The notes: a model not told the origin generated them from the letters alone. A DNA stretch of 64,000 nt from Anatilimnocola aggregata (GCF_007747655.1 NZ_CP036274.1:5332001-5396000), one strand, 5' to 3'. Positions 1-10,065 are shown, counted from the stretch's first letter. Numbers and translations are program-made.

Positions 1-1
1 G

Positions 2-175
2 GACGGGAAGGACTATTACGAACAGATCATCGAAAAAGATGGAAAACCGTACCTGCGTGCGATGACGCCTGTTCCTGTGGTCATGCAGAAGTGCGTCATG
101 TGCCATCCTCACTACGGGGACGCCAAAAAGGGTGCAGCCATTGGAGCGATCAGCTACACACTGCCCATTGAATGA
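2..175 (+). CDS. C-terminal end of a DUF3365/Tll0287-like haem-binding protein (partial)
   Basis: The window opens inside this reading frame; 57 codons and a TGA remain. The visible part ends with a c-type haem attachment motif, CVMCH, followed by HYGDAKKGAAIGAISYTLP. A single CxxCH near the C-terminus after a PVVMQ-type stretch is what I know from DUF3365 (Tll0287-like) domains, which are periplasmic haem sensors or electron carriers. The gene lies directly upstream of the nitric oxide reductase on the same strand, about 100 bases away, so a role in NO or redox sensing is possible but inferred. The N-terminus lies outside the window, so domain order and any membrane anchor cannot be judged. 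Confidence 0.65.
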   Translation, partial: DGKDYYEQIIEKDGKPYLRAMTPVPVVMQKCVMCHPHYGDAKKGAAIGAISYTLPIE

Positions 176-194
176 GGTCGGTAGGAATTGCAGA

Positions 195-226
195 AGCGGG
201 AGTGATCCATACGGATCGCTCCCGCT
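195..226 (+). terminator. Strong hairpin after the DUF3365-like gene
   Basis: A 14-bp stem (AGCGGGAGTGATCC against GGATCGCTCCCGCT, one T-G wobble) with a four-base loop begins 20 bases after the stop codon. No run of T follows, so it may be a processing or attenuating hairpin rather than a classical intrinsic terminator. It separates the upstream haem protein from the nitric oxide reductase gene. Confidence 0.5.
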
Positions 227-277
227 AAACGATGATTGTCCTTCAGATTGCCCCTGCGAAGAGCGAGTAAGTGGACC

Positions 278-2500
278 ATGAAAAAACTTTGGATCGGATT
301 CACACTCGTTCTGTTTGTTTCCTTTTCCATCCTCGGCTGGATCGGCACTCGGATTTACGAAGAAGCGCCGCCGATTGTGAAGCAGGTAGTCACGACCGAA
401 GGCAAAGTGGTTATCGACGAAGGTGAGATTCAAGCTGGCCAAAATGTTTGGCAGACGCTCGGCGGCATGGAGGTCGGCTCAGTCTGGGGACACGGCAGTT
501 ATGTCGCACCGGACTGGACAGCGGATTGGCTACATCGTGAAGCCATTTTCATCCTCGACCGCTGGGCCAAGAGTGACTACGACACCGAGTTCGAGAAACT
601 CAACAATGAGAGGCAGTCGCAGTTGAGCGGTCGCTTGGCTACGCTCATGCGGACCAATACCTATGATCCGAAAACGCAAACGGTCACGGTTGCTCCGATT
701 CGTGCCGAAGCGTTTGAGTCGAACTTGGCCCACTATTCAGATGTGTTCTCGAACGGAAAAACCGACTACGCCATTCCAACTGGAGCCGTGACTGATCCGG
801 TTCGCCTGCGTCGGCTTTCGGCTTTCTATTTTTGGACCTCGTGGGCAGCTTCGACCAATCGACCGAACGCTCACATCAGCTACACCAACAACTGGCCTTA
901 CGAGCCGTTGGTCGCTAACCGAGCCACTGGTGATGCAGTCGTCTGGACGGGCGTGAGCATCATCATGCTACTGGCGGGAATTTCAGCGATGGCGTGGTGG
1001 TATGCGTCTCGACGAGAGGCCGAGCAAGAGCCAATTGCGCCGGAAACCGATCCACTCGGCAGTTGGCAAGCCACTCCTTCTCAGAAAGCGACCGTCAAAT
1101 ACTTTTGGGTCGTGTCCGCCTTGATTCTGTTGCAAATGCTCTTGGGAGTCATCACGGCGCACTACGGCGTTGAGGGCGATGCGTTCTACGGCTTTCCACT
1201 CTCAAAATGGTTGCCGTACAGCGTGGCTCGAACATGGCACATTCAATTGGGCCTCTTCTGGATCGCCACGGCTTGGTTGGCTGCCGGTTTGTTCATCGGC
1301 CCGCTGGTGAGCGAGAAGGAACCAAAGGGCCAACGCCTGGGCGTCAACATCCTGTTTGTGGCATTGCTGGTCGTGGTGGTCGGCTCATTAACCGGCGAAT
1401 GGTTGAGCGTTCACAACAAGCTGTCGGACACGGTGTCGTTCTATCTCGGCCATCAGGGCTACGAGTACGTGGACTTAGGGCGAGCGTGGCAGGTTGGCCT
1501 GTTCGTCGGTCTGCTGCTCTGGCTGTTCTTAATGATTCGAGTCTTGCTCCCAGCCTTGCGAAAAGAAGGGGAGCAGAAACAGCTTGTGGCTTTGCTGGCC
1601 GTCTCCACGGGCGCTATCGCTCTCTTCTACGGTGCGGGGCTGACTTGGGGGCAGCATACGAACCTGACGATAGTCGAATACTGGCGCTGGTGGGTGGTTC
1701 ATTTGTGGGTCGAAGGATTCTTCGAGGTTTTCGCCACCACTGTCATCGCCTTCATTTTCATGCGACTGAATTTGATCCGACCGGGTATCGCTGCGGCGGC
1801 GGCTCTGCTGTCTGCCACCATCTTTCTTTCGGGCGGCATCATCGGAACGTGCCACCACCTGTATTTCTCCGGTACGCCGCCCGTAGCCTTGGCCTGGGGA
1901 TCGGTTTTTAGTGCGCTGGAAGTGGTTCCTCTGGTTCTCGTCGGGTTCGATGCAATGGAGGATTTGCGACGGTCGAGATCATCCCCATGGGTGCAAAGGT
2001 ACAAGTGGCCGATCTATTTTTTCGTGTCTGTCGCCTTTTGGAACATGGTCGGGGCCGGGTTGTTCGGGTTTATGATTAACCCGCCGATTGCTCTCTATTA
2101 CATGCAGGGTCTCAACACGACTCCGTTGCATGGTCACGCTGCGTTGTTCGGCGTCTATGGCATGTTGGGGATCGGGTTGATGCTGGTCTGCTTGCGAGTC
2201 CTGATTCCCGGTGTGGAGTGGAAGGATGGGCTGCTGCGGTTCTCGTTCTGGTCTTTGAATGGCGGTTTGGCGGCGATGTGCCTGCTGAGCTTGTTGCCCG
2301 TAGGTCTGATGCAGACCTGGGCCTCCGTCGAGCATGGTTACTGGTACGCCCGCAGCAGCGAGTTCTTGCAAACGCCACTGATGCAAAACTTGCGGTGGAT
2401 GCGAGTTCCAGGCGACACAATCTTCTTTCTCGGAGCCGTGGCGTTGGTCTTATTTGTCGCCGGTCTCAAAACCGGACACTCTTTTCGGAGGAATGCTTAA
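278..2500 (+). CDS. norZ: Quinol-dependent nitric oxide reductase (qNOR)
   Basis: A 740-residue integral membrane protein that should reduce two NO to N2O using quinol electrons. It has the fused qNOR layout: one N-terminal membrane helix (residues 5-25), a long extracytoplasmic domain containing GSVWGHGSYVAPDWTADW, then about twelve to thirteen helices of the NorB haem-copper-oxidase fold. Candidate metal and haem ligands are visible: H295 in a HYGVEGD stretch, H321 in RTWHIQLG, H475 and E479 in VHLWVEGFFE, H526-H527 in TCHHLYFSG, and H618 and H620 in LHGHAALFG. The frame is open from a TTG at 236, but ATG 278 leads straight into the first helix and is preceded by a purine-rich GAGCGAG, so I chose it. 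The stop overlaps the next gene start (TAATG), which implies translational coupling. Confidence 0.95.
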   Translation: MKKLWIGFTLVLFVSFSILGWIGTRIYEEAPPIVKQVVTTEGKVVIDEGEIQAGQNVWQTLGGMEVGSVWGHGSYVAPDWTADWLHREAIFILDRWAKSDYDTEFEKLNNERQSQLSGRLATLMRTNTYDPKTQTVTVAPIRAEAFESNLAHYSDVFSNGKTDYAIPTGAVTDPVRLRRLSAFYFWTSWAASTNRPNAHISYTNNWPYEPLVANRATGDAVVWTGVSIIMLLAGISAMAWWYASRREAEQEPIAPETDPLGSWQATPSQKATVKYFWVVSALILLQMLLGVITAHYGVEGDAFYGFPLSKWLPYSVARTWHIQLGLFWIATAWLAAGLFIGPLVSEKEPKGQRLGVNILFVALLVVVVGSLTGEWLSVHNKLSDTVSFYLGHQGYEYVDLGRAWQVGLFVGLLLWLFLMIRVLLPALRKEGEQKQLVALLAVSTGAIALFYGAGLTWGQHTNLTIVEYWRWWVVHLWVEGFFEVFATTVIAFIFMRLNLIRPGIAAAAALLSATIFLSGGIIGTCHHLYFSGTPPVALAWGSVFSALEVVPLVLVGFDAMEDLRRSRSSPWVQRYKWPIYFFVSVAFWNMVGAGLFGFMINPPIALYYMQGLNTTPLHGHAALFGVYGMLGIGLMLVCLRVLIPGVEWKDGLLRFSFWSLNGGLAAMCLLSLLPVGLMQTWASVEHGYWYARSSEFLQTPLMQNLRWMRVPGDTIFFLGAVALVLFVAGLKTGHSFRRNA

Positions 2501-2829
2501 TGTCGATTCACCATGCCAAATCGGGTGAGATCATCGAATTGCCTCTCGGCGCTGCCCTGAGCGATTCCAAGACGGAGACTCTGGTTAAGACTGCCACGCT
2601 GGAGCTAATCCGCTTGGTCTTGCCAGCGGGCAAAGATATTCCCTCGCACAAAGCTCCCGGCGAGATCACTGTGCAATGCTTGGAAGGGCGAGTCACCTTC
2701 ACAGTCGGGGAGAACGCAGTCGAACTCTCTGTGGGACAGTTGCTTTATCTCACCGCAGGCGAGCCACATGCGTTAAAGGCCAGCGAAGATTCTTCGTTGC
2801 TGGTAACACTTCTGTTGGCTAAGAAATGA
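2500..2829 (+). CDS. Small cupin-domain protein
   Basis: A 109-residue protein that is a single cupin barrel. The visible pattern is LVLPAGKDIPSHKAPGEITVQCLEGRV, then GQLLYLTAGEPHALKA; H50 and H90 could bind metal, though the usual second motif histidine set is incomplete. Similar small cupins accompany nitrosative-stress and anaerobic genes. The start is fixed by a GGAGG at 2487-2491 and by the TAATG overlap with the qNOR gene, so the two are surely cotranscribed. Its biochemical role is not evident; binding a metal or small ligand as a sensor or accessory factor for NO handling is inference from context. Confidence 0.85.
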   Translation: MSIHHAKSGEIIELPLGAALSDSKTETLVKTATLELIRLVLPAGKDIPSHKAPGEITVQCLEGRVTFTVGENAVELSVGQLLYLTAGEPHALKASEDSSLLVTLLLAKK

Positions 2830-2916
2830 TTGTCTGCCCAATGCTTCTTCATTCTGGCCGACATGGGGAACATGAACGGTCCCGCTGCTCGTCAGCTATT
2901 TGAAGGGACTAATTCT

Positions 2917-3747
2917 GTGAATGACGCTGAAGGTTGGGTGAGCGTTCGCATTCTTCGGCAGGATCATCCAGCCGAAGCGAGCTACTGGCAGAGTTTTCTG
3001 ATTCGTCGTGAACCTGGGCTGAATGTCACGGGAGTTTTACAACGCATCGCAACTGAGCCGAAGACCACCAGCGGCGAAATCGTTGCTCCCATCGCCTATG
3101 AAGCCAATTGCCTCGAAGAAGTCTGCGGCTCCTGCACGATGCTAGTCAATGGTCGCACTCGACAGGCTTGCAGTGCTTTGGTGGAAAGGCTCGTGGCCGA
3201 TCAACCCGGTGAAATCGAGCTTCGCCCGCTCAGCAAGTTTCCCGTCGTTCGTGATCTGGTGGTGGATCGTCGTCGGCTCTTTCGAGCGTTGGAAAAAGTC
3301 GAAGCCTGGATTCCGGTAGATGGTTACTACGACCAAGGGCCGGGGCCTCGACAGTCTCAGCAAGAGCAGCAGCAAGCGTACCCGCTAAGCGAGTGCATGA
3401 GTTGTGGCTGCTGCTTGGAAGCGTGTCCGCAGAACAACTTGGTGCAGATTCAACAGTCCGAAGGTGAACCGGAAGCAGAGTTCAAGGCAAAACAGGACGC
3501 CCACTTTGATCGAACCTTTATCGGGGCACATGCCATGAATCAAGTGGTGCTGATTAACTCGCATCCAACTGGTCGGTTCAATGCGGGCGAGCGACTGGAT
3601 GCAGCGACCGCCGAGGGAGGCATCCAGCAGTGCGGAAATGCTCAGAATTGTACGGCGGTTTGCCCTAAACGCATTCCGCTAACCGACTCCTGGGGACGCA
3701 TCGGACGTGCGGCTACGCTGCACGCCATCAAGAAGTTTTTCGGCTGA
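2917..3747 (+). CDS. Succinate dehydrogenase/fumarate reductase-type iron-sulfur protein (orphan SdhB)
   Basis: A 276-residue Fe-S electron-transfer subunit. The N-terminal plant-ferredoxin part has the 2Fe-2S cysteines in NCLEEVCGSCTMLVNGRTRQAC; the C-terminal part has CMSCGCCLEACP and CGNAQNCTAVCPKRIP for the 4Fe-4S and 3Fe-4S clusters. That is the complete SdhB/FrdB cysteine set. The frame is open from TTG 2830, and ATG 2863 is also possible, but GTG 2917 has GAAGGGA at good spacing and begins where homology should begin. No flavoprotein or membrane anchor gene is adjacent, which is unusual for SdhB. Its position after the qNOR and cupin genes suggests it feeds or tunes the quinone pool during NO reduction, or pairs with subunits encoded elsewhere. 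Confidence 0.88.
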   Translation: MNDAEGWVSVRILRQDHPAEASYWQSFLIRREPGLNVTGVLQRIATEPKTTSGEIVAPIAYEANCLEEVCGSCTMLVNGRTRQACSALVERLVADQPGEIELRPLSKFPVVRDLVVDRRRLFRALEKVEAWIPVDGYYDQGPGPRQSQQEQQQAYPLSECMSCGCCLEACPQNNLVQIQQSEGEPEAEFKAKQDAHFDRTFIGAHAMNQVVLINSHPTGRFNAGERLDAATAEGGIQQCGNAQNCTAVCPKRIPLTDSWGRIGRAATLHAIKKFFG

Positions 3748-3784
3748 CGATGTGGGTGTAGGTGGTCATGGTTGGCCTGCCCTA

Positions 3785-4615
3785 TTATTTTGAACTTGCG
3801 TCCTTTGCGAGAGCCTGCTCAATCGCTTCCTTAACACCCATTGGTCGTATCGCAAACGCCTTGCTGGCTGAGTGGTCTTGAACGACAGTCGGATTCTTTA
3901 AGCCTTCGATCAAGTGACGACCAACCTCGTAAGTGGCAGGCGTCACGAGCGCCAGCCACAGTCCAGAAAGATAGGGCGTTAGGACCGGGACGAAAATCAG
4001 CAGCCGCCGCAGCCCTTTCTGCCGAGCATATTCTCGAATCAAGTCGCCGTAGGTCATAACATCTGGACTGCCGATCTCGAAGGTTTGGCTCACACCAACC
4101 GGCAAGTCCTTTGCCGCCAGAAGATACGCCAATACATCGTTGATGGCGATGGGCTGAGTGGGCGTCGAGAGCCAGCGAGGACAGATCATCACCGGCAGTC
4201 GGTCGGTCAACGACTTCATAAGCTGGAATGACAGACTGCCTGCTCCGACAACCATCCCTGCTCGAAACTCGATCGTCTCCACTCCCGACTGACGCAGAAT
4301 TTCGCCCACCCCTTCGGTTCCGAAGGTCTTTAAGTTTGAAAATCGCATGATCAATCGGGCCAATGACTTGCGCTCATAACCATCAGCGTGGCAACGATTT
4401 CCAAGCGATTTCAGTTCGGGGAGATCGGCGGTTATCGGGTTGCGGGACTGACTGAACGAACTCGAAATATCTGAATTCAGAAACGAGTTTTTGGCTCGTT
4501 GCCGCCTCGCTTCGACGGCGGTTTCACCCTGAATCGCAAGCGGTTTTAAGGCGGAAAAAACGAGCAGAAAATTGCGTCGAAAGCGGCGAGCAAGCGGTGT
4601 ACAACGGATGTGCAA
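3785..4615 (-). pseudogene. Truncated NAD(P)-binding (NmrA/epimerase-like) protein
   Basis: Only the C-terminal half looks like a real protein: from about position 4345 downward the frame reads VGEILRQSGVETIEFRAGMVVGAGSLSF, then QPIAINDVLAYLLAAKDLP and FEIGSPDVMTYGDLI, which matches the C-terminal half of atypical short-chain dehydrogenases that follow an NAD(P)H-binding Rossmann fold. The glycine-rich nucleotide-binding N-terminus is absent, and the first ninety or so residues of the open frame have no protein character that I recognise. A transposase gene starts at the 5' end of this frame, so insertion followed by deletion probably destroyed the gene. The start given is just the open frame limit. 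Confidence 0.6.
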
Positions 4616-4647
4616 TTCCTTGCCTTTATACGACTTTCGACAATACC

Positions 4648-5712
4648 ATGCCTGCCAAGATTTTCCACCCCTTGCTCGCTTTGATCGCCTCGGCCACGGA
4701 TCGGGAATTGGCGAAGTACATCCAGTACCTCAAGGAGGAAAACAAGATTCTGCGGGCACGCATCCCTGGGCAGATTCACACTCGGCCTGAAGAGCGCCAA
4801 CGGCTGATAAAGTTTGGCAAGATGATCGGCAAGGCCATCGAAGAGCTGATTACGATTGTGACACCTTCCACCTTCTATCGCTGGCTCCACCAGGAAGAGA
4901 AGAAAGACGAAAAGAAGAATACCAAGGGTGGGCAACGCAAGCCGAGGGAGGTTCGGCAGCTAGTGCTGGAGATCGCCCGCACCACGGGCTTCGGCTATAC
5001 CCGGATCATCGGCGAGTTGAGGAAGTTGGGGATCAAAAAGATCAGCCGCCAGACGATTCGCAACATCTTGAAGGAAGAAGGGGTCGAGCCGGGGCCTGAC
5101 CGCACTTCGGACACCTGGAACAACTTTCTTGAGCGCCACGGCGCAACTCTTTGGGGCTGCGACTTCTTTTCAGTGAAATCGGTCACGGCCCGTGGCATCG
5201 AAACCTTGTTCGTGCTGGTGTTCCTCTGCATCAAGTCACGAGAAGTGGTCTTCTCAAAGTCCACCACGAACCCCAATTCTGCGTGGGTCGTTGAGCAGAC
5301 GGAATCATTCCTCGATCAAACCATGAATCGTGACGAGAAACCGTCGATTGTGCTTCACGATCTGGATACGAAATTCACCAAGGAGTTTACGGCCAAACTG
5401 AAAGAAAAAGGGGTACGGACAAACCCACTGCCGAAAGCCAGCCCAAATCTCAACGGCAGATGCGAGCGGTTCATCGGGACCATCAAAATGGAATGCCTCC
5501 GCAAGTTCATCATTTTCGGCAGACGGCATCTGGATTTTCTGGTGAGCGAATTCTGCGAATACTACAACAAGTACCGTTCGCACTCGGAACGAGAGAACCT
5601 GCCGCCAATTCGAGCGGAGCCACCAGAAGTTGAGACCCTAACGATGGAGCAATTGGAAGTGAAATCGTATGTGGGCGGATTGGTGAAGTCGTTTGAGCGG
5701 AAGGCGGCGTGA
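4648..5712 (+). CDS. DDE integrase-core transposase
   Basis: A 354-residue transposase with an N-terminal helix-turn-helix portion (YKEENK-like coiled helix, then TPSTFYRWLHQEEKK) and an rve-type catalytic core. The acidic triad is visible as D in LWGCDFFSV, D in VLHDLDTKFT and E in GRCERFIGTIKMECL. The C-terminus ends with YYNKYRSHSERENLPP, typical of IS3/IS481-like integrases. The frame extends upstream to 4597, but ATG 4648 starts the recognisable protein. I found no terminal inverted repeats or target duplication by eye, so this is either a degenerate element or one with short ends. It adjoins the broken NAD(P)-binding gene. Confidence 0.85.
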   Translation: MPAKIFHPLLALIASATDRELAKYIQYLKEENKILRARIPGQIHTRPEERQRLIKFGKMIGKAIEELITIVTPSTFYRWLHQEEKKDEKKNTKGGQRKPREVRQLVLEIARTTGFGYTRIIGELRKLGIKKISRQTIRNILKEEGVEPGPDRTSDTWNNFLERHGATLWGCDFFSVKSVTARGIETLFVLVFLCIKSREVVFSKSTTNPNSAWVVEQTESFLDQTMNRDEKPSIVLHDLDTKFTKEFTAKLKEKGVRTNPLPKASPNLNGRCERFIGTIKMECLRKFIIFGRRHLDFLVSEFCEYYNKYRSHSERENLPPIRAEPPEVETLTMEQLEVKSYVGGLVKSFERKAA

Positions 5713-6114
5713 ACCCAGAATCTACGCCCACAGTTTTTCGGAGTCGTTCTTCAAAAAGACGAAAGCCGGTGGCACAGAGTATCTAACCAGAGGAAAACTT
5801 AGCTTTAGGCTTTTTGAAAATAGTTTCCGAGTTTTCGGATATGAAACGAGATCGCTTCTGAATCGTTGTCGCCGAGGATAGATAAACCGGATCAGGAGGC
5901 GCAGTCTTTCAAGCAGAGCGATAACCTCCATAATCGCCACGATTTTCTTCGGCGGCGGGATTTTTGGGAAGCCACTTTTGCATGGTCCTGGGCGTGAGCG
6001 TCCCCGACGACTTCCAGGTGGGACTTAGCCGGGACAAGCCCGGAGCGAGCTTCGCTGATTGCTTTTCGCAAAGCAGATTCCACCATTACGAGCGGGTAGC
6101 TATACTGGCCGACT
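5713..6114. other. Intergenic stretch, no supported gene
   Basis: About 400 bases between the transposase and the kinase. Short frames exist on both strands; the minus-strand one at 5892-6164 has some protein-like composition but overlaps the kinase start and has no recognisable motif. No clear promoter or hairpin stands out. Confidence 0.4.
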
Positions 6115-9100
6115 ATGGCCGTTTCGCTCGAAAACATCGTCAAGCAGCTTGGCGACTCCGGCATCGTCGCTCCGGGGAAGTTAGAAAACTTCGTCCCGCC
6201 GAAGGCTCATCCCACGAGCGTTGAAGAACTCGTTGCGGAGTTGGTCAAAGAAAAGCACCTGACCAAGTTCCAGGCGACGCAGGTTGCCGCAGGCAAAGCC
6301 AAGGCTTTGATCCTCGGCGGCTACACGATTTTGGATCGCATTGGCGCTGGCGGCATGGGGCAGGTGTTCAAGGCACTGCATCGTAGGATGCAGCGGGTGG
6401 TCGCCATAAAAATGCTTCCTGCCGCACTGCTCAAAGATGCAGCGGCAGCGGCTCGCTTCCAACGTGAAGTCGTGGCGGCAGCGAAGCTGAATCACACAAA
6501 CATCGTTACAGCGTACGACGCCGACCAAGCAAATGGCGTCCATTTCCTGGTAATGGAATGCGTTGAAGGCCAAGACCTCTCGGCCCTGATCAAGAAAAAT
6601 GGGCCGTTGCCTGTTGCAAAAGCCGTCAACTACATCCTTCAAGCCGCCCGTGGTTTGGAATTCGCTCACTCCGAAGGCGTCATCCACCGAGACATCAAGC
6701 CCGCCAACTTGCTCTTGGACAAAAAAGGAGTGGTGAAGATTCTCGATATGGGGCTAGCCCGCATCGAGAGCGACGGCAACGCCGCTACCCAAGCCGAATT
6801 GACCGGCACCGGGGCCATTATGGGAACCGTGGATTACATGGCTCCCGAACAAGGACTGAGTACGAAACACGCTGATGCTCGTGCCGACATTTACAGCCTG
6901 GGTTGTTCGCTCTACTTCCTCATCGCCGGTAAGGCGACATATGACGGAGAAACCGTGGCGGCGAAGCTAGTCGCTCACCACAATAAACCAATCCCTGATC
7001 TTCGGGCGATCAAGGCCGACGTGTCCGAACAACTGCAAGCCGTCTTCAACAAGATGGTCGCCAAAAAGATCGAAGATCGTTACCAGTCGATGGGTGAAGT
7101 AATCGCTGACCTGGAGCGTTGCATCGGCGGCTCGCAGGTATCGCTTGGCACCCAGCAGTCAGTCAGCACCAGCATTGAGAACAGTGCATTGACGTTTTTC
7201 AAGGGTATGCCTGCGCTGACGACGAACAAGACAAACGCTACGAAGAACGTTGCTGCCGCCAAAACGAGCAAGGACCAGTCACCGCCGAAGAAGATCATCA
7301 AAGTACTCGTCGGTGCAGCGATCCTCGGCGTGCTGATCCTGGCGGGGATCGTCGTCTCACTCCAGACGAAAGACGGCACGCTCATCGTAGAAGTCGATCA
7401 ACCTGATGCGATGGTGCAGGTGTTAGATGCCGCTGGCAAGATCGAGGTCAGCCAAAAAGGCGGCGTTGGCAAATTGGCAATCAGCGTCGATCCCGGTAAG
7501 CATCGGCTGCGTGTGGAGAAAGATGGGTTCGTGGTCTTCGGACAAGAGTTCGAGATGGAGTCCGGTGGGAAAAAGGCGATCACGGCGAAGTTGGTGCCGG
7601 TGAAGATTGATGAGATTGCCATTCAGCCAAACCAGCCCTGGAACACCCCGGCCTTTCAAGCATGGATGAAGACCGTTGCCGCCATGCCTGCCGAGGAGCA
7701 AGTGAAGGCTGTCGTGAAGAAGTTGCAGGAATTGAATCCTACCTATGACGGCAAGGAGGAACATACAGTCGAAGGTAATGAAGTAACGGTCCTTAGAGTA
7801 GATGGCGTGGCCGATCTTATGCCAATACGTGCATTACCCCGATTGAAGGTTTTAACAAGTTACGGTGGCCTGAAACCAGAAAGCAAAACATCTGATCTTT
7901 CACCCTTGCAAGGGATGAGTTTGACGAGCCTGAAACTCCGATATAACTCATTTACCGACCTGTCTCCATTAAGGGGAATGCCGCTTCAAACGATTGATCT
8001 TCAAGGAACGCTGGTTTCCGATCTGTCGCCGCTCAAAGGAATGCCTTTGCATTCTATCAATCTAAGTCACGTCGTATTTGACCTATCGCCCCTTGAGGAA
8101 TGCAAATCTCTCCAATTCGTAGATGGTTATCCCAAAAGCATTCCTCCAGCGAACGTCGCCGCCCTGTTAAAGGCCCTTCCGAATTGCAGAATCAATAATT
8201 GGCCTGTTCCAACCAAGGCGACGACGCCCACACCCACTACTCCTCTCGGCCCCACTCCACCCCTCGCCAAAGCCCCCTTCGACGCCGCTCAAGCCAAACA
8301 GCATCAACAAGCCTGGGCCAAACATCTCGGCAGCGAAGTCGAGACGACCAACAGCGTTGGCATGAAAATGATCCTCATCCCGCCCGGCGAGTTCATGATG
8401 GGCAGTACGGATGAGCAGGTCGAGGCGGCGTTGAGGGTGGCCGAGGAACTGAGAATCAATCAGAGTGGGAAGGATCAAATCTCAAATGAGCGACCGCAGC
8501 GTAGAATACTCATCCCTCAGCCGTTCTGTATAGGTACAAGCGAAGTCACGGTAGGTGAGTTCAAGAAGTTCAGTGCAACAGGCTACCAAACCGAAGCGGA
8601 AAAAGCAGCCGAACCAAAAACCTATATGAATCCTCCCTACTCCGTGGCGGAAGATTCCCCAGCGGGCTTCATCACCTGGAACGATGCGGTGGCCTACTGC
8701 AAGTGGCTCTCAGATAAAGAGCAGTCTACCTACCGATTGCCAACTGAACCGGAATGGGAATACGCCTGCCGGGCAGGGACATCGACGCAGTACTCATTTG
8801 GCGACAACTATGCCGAATTGGTGAAGTACGGTTGGTACAACCAGAACACAGGCGGCAAAACATCGCATCCGGCGAAGACGACGCTTCCGAATCCGTTCAG
8901 CCTGTTCGACATGCATGGGAATTTGCAGGAATGGTGCGGAGATTTCTATGACCCGAAGTGGTACGCCGCATCCACATCTAGCGACCCTAGCGGCCCTTCC
9001 ACCGGCAACCGTCGTGTTCTTCGTACGGGTAGCTACGTAAGTAACGCCTCGGAATGTCGCTCAACATGCCGTTACGGCCTCCCGCCGTCGAACCGTCACG

Positions 9101-9888
9101 TTCATCTAGGCTTCCGCATCGTCCGTGAACTCACCGCCCCATCAACAACGGCGAGCGTCACGCCGCAGCCCACCGTCCCCGCTCCCGCCAAGCCGATCAC
9201 GGATTTCAACTCTCCTGAGTTCCAAGCGTGGATGAAGGAAGTTCAGTCGATGCCCGCCGAGGAGCAGGTTAAGGAGGTATCGAAGAAGTTGGTCGAGTTG
9301 AACCCCGGTTTTGGCGGCACTCCCGCCAAGATCATTGATGGCGTCGTTACTGAATTAGTATTCAGCACCAATACTGTGACGGACATCTCGCCGGTTCGAG
9401 CTTTGCCACGATTGAAAGTTTTGTCCTGCGGCGGTGGTGCGAAGGGGCAAGGCAAACTCTCTGATCTCAGCGCACTGTCAGGCATGTCGCTTGAGAGCCT
9501 GGAGTGCGGCAATAATCTGATTCGTGATTTGCGGCCCTTGGCAGGAATGCCGTTGACGTATTTGGGCTGCAAGCAAATGAGCGTGAGTGATTTGGGTCCA
9601 CTCAAAGAAATGCCGCTAACCGTTCTTAACTGCGCCGGTACGGACGTGAGCGATTTGTCGCCGCTGCAAGGTATGCCATTGAAATCGTTGGATTGCAGCG
9701 CAACCCCGGTCACAAATGTTTCGCCACTAGACCGCTGTATGAATCTCGAAAGTCTGAGAATCCGTGTAACCAAGGTCGGTGCCGCAAATGTTGCATCCCT
9801 TCAATCGAAGCTGCCGAATTGCAAGATCGAATGGGACGATCCGGCGAAAGCGACGAAGCCTCAGCCCGCCGCTTCCGGCAAGAAGTAA
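6115..9888 (+). CDS. Membrane Ser/Thr kinase fused to leucine-rich repeats and an FGE-type domain
   Basis: A 1,257-residue mosaic. Residues about 67-340 are a Hanks-type kinase: glycine loop GAGGMG at 77-82, K99 in VAIKM, H191-R192-D193 in [10 protein letters not shown], and a variant DMG at 211-213 in place of DFG. A membrane helix lies near 396-417, followed by a PEGA-like stretch ([20 protein letters not shown]). Residues about 560-695 are short leucine-rich repeats of the LSPLxGMPL type. Residues about 743-1007 are a formylglycine-generating-enzyme (SUMF1) fold, from [18 protein letters not shown] to HLGFRIVRE. Residues 1079-1239 are a second leucine-rich block. The linker [17 protein letters not shown] occurs before both repeat blocks, so that module has been duplicated. 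The kinase is cytoplasmic and the rest probably extracytoplasmic. Confidence 0.93.
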   Translation: MAVSLENIVKQLGDSGIVAPGKLENFVPPKAHPTSVEELVAELVKEKHLTKFQATQVAAGKAKALILGGYTILDRIGAGGMGQVFKALHRRMQRVVAIKMLPAALLKDAAAAARFQREVVAAAKLNHTNIVTAYDADQANGVHFLVMECVEGQDLSALIKKNGPLPVAKAVNYILQAARGLEFAHSEGVIHRDIKPANLLLDKKGVVKILDMGLARIESDGNAATQAELTGTGAIMGTVDYMAPEQGLSTKHADARADIYSLGCSLYFLIAGKATYDGETVAAKLVAHHNKPIPDLRAIKADVSEQLQAVFNKMVAKKIEDRYQSMGEVIADLERCIGGSQVSLGTQQSVSTSIENSALTFFKGMPALTTNKTNATKNVAAAKTSKDQSPPKKIIKVLVGAAILGVLILAGIVVSLQTKDGTLIVEVDQPDAMVQVLDAAGKIEVSQKGGVGKLAISVDPGKHRLRVEKDGFVVFGQEFEMESGGKKAITAKLVPVKIDEIAIQPNQPWNTPAFQAWMKTVAAMPAEEQVKAVVKKLQELNPTYDGKEEHTVEGNEVTVLRVDGVADLMPIRALPRLKVLTSYGGLKPESKTSDLSPLQGMSLTSLKLRYNSFTDLSPLRGMPLQTIDLQGTLVSDLSPLKGMPLHSINLSHVVFDLSPLEECKSLQFVDGYPKSIPPANVAALLKALPNCRINNWPVPTKATTPTPTTPLGPTPPLAKAPFDAAQAKQHQQAWAKHLGSEVETTNSVGMKMILIPPGEFMMGSTDEQVEAALRVAEELRINQSGKDQISNERPQRRILIPQPFCIGTSEVTVGEFKKFSATGYQTEAEKAAEPKTYMNPPYSVAEDSPAGFITWNDAVAYCKWLSDKEQSTYRLPTEPEWEYACRAGTSTQYSFGDNYAELVKYGWYNQNTGGKTSHPAKTTLPNPFSLFDMHGNLQEWCGDFYDPKWYAASTSSDPSGPSTGNRRVLRTGSYVSNASECRSTCRYGLPPSNRHVHLGFRIVRELTAPSTTASVTPQPTVPAPAKPITDFNSPEFQAWMKEVQSMPAEEQVKEVSKKLVELNPGFGGTPAKIIDGVVTELVFSTNTVTDISPVRALPRLKVLSCGGGAKGQGKLSDLSALSGMSLESLECGNNLIRDLRPLAGMPLTYLGCKQMSVSDLGPLKEMPLTVLNCAGTDVSDLSPLQGMPLKSLDCSATPVTNVSPLDRCMNLESLRIRVTKVGAANVASLQSKLPNCKIEWDDPAKATKPQPAASGKK

Positions 9889-9891
9889 CTT

Positions 9892-10065
9892 TTGAAAGTC
9901 TGGTTGTTGATTCACGAGGAGTACAGTCCTTCATTCGCAACGCAAGAATTCACGAAACACACAATCGAGAACGTGCTTGGCCGGCTTGTTCCAATGCTGC
10001 AAGAGCGCCGGGCGTTGCAAGAGTTTGCCCAAGGTCGAACATACGAGTTCTCGGATGCGGGGTAG
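9892..10065 (+). pseudogene. Short protein-like fragment after the kinase gene
   Basis: Immediately after the kinase stop, in the same frame, 57 codons remain open from TTG 9892 and read HEEYSPSFATQEFTKHTIEN followed by VLGRLVPMLQERRALQEFAQ. The composition is convincingly protein-like, but there is no ribosome site, and it is too short to place in a family. It is probably the 3' remnant of a deleted gene; a genuine small gene is the alternative. Confidence 0.3.

Noticed and set aside
1207-1911. Long alternative frame (234 codons) inside the nitric oxide reductase gene
   Set aside because: It is a shadow of the real gene in another frame; the composition is Arg/Gly-rich without motifs.
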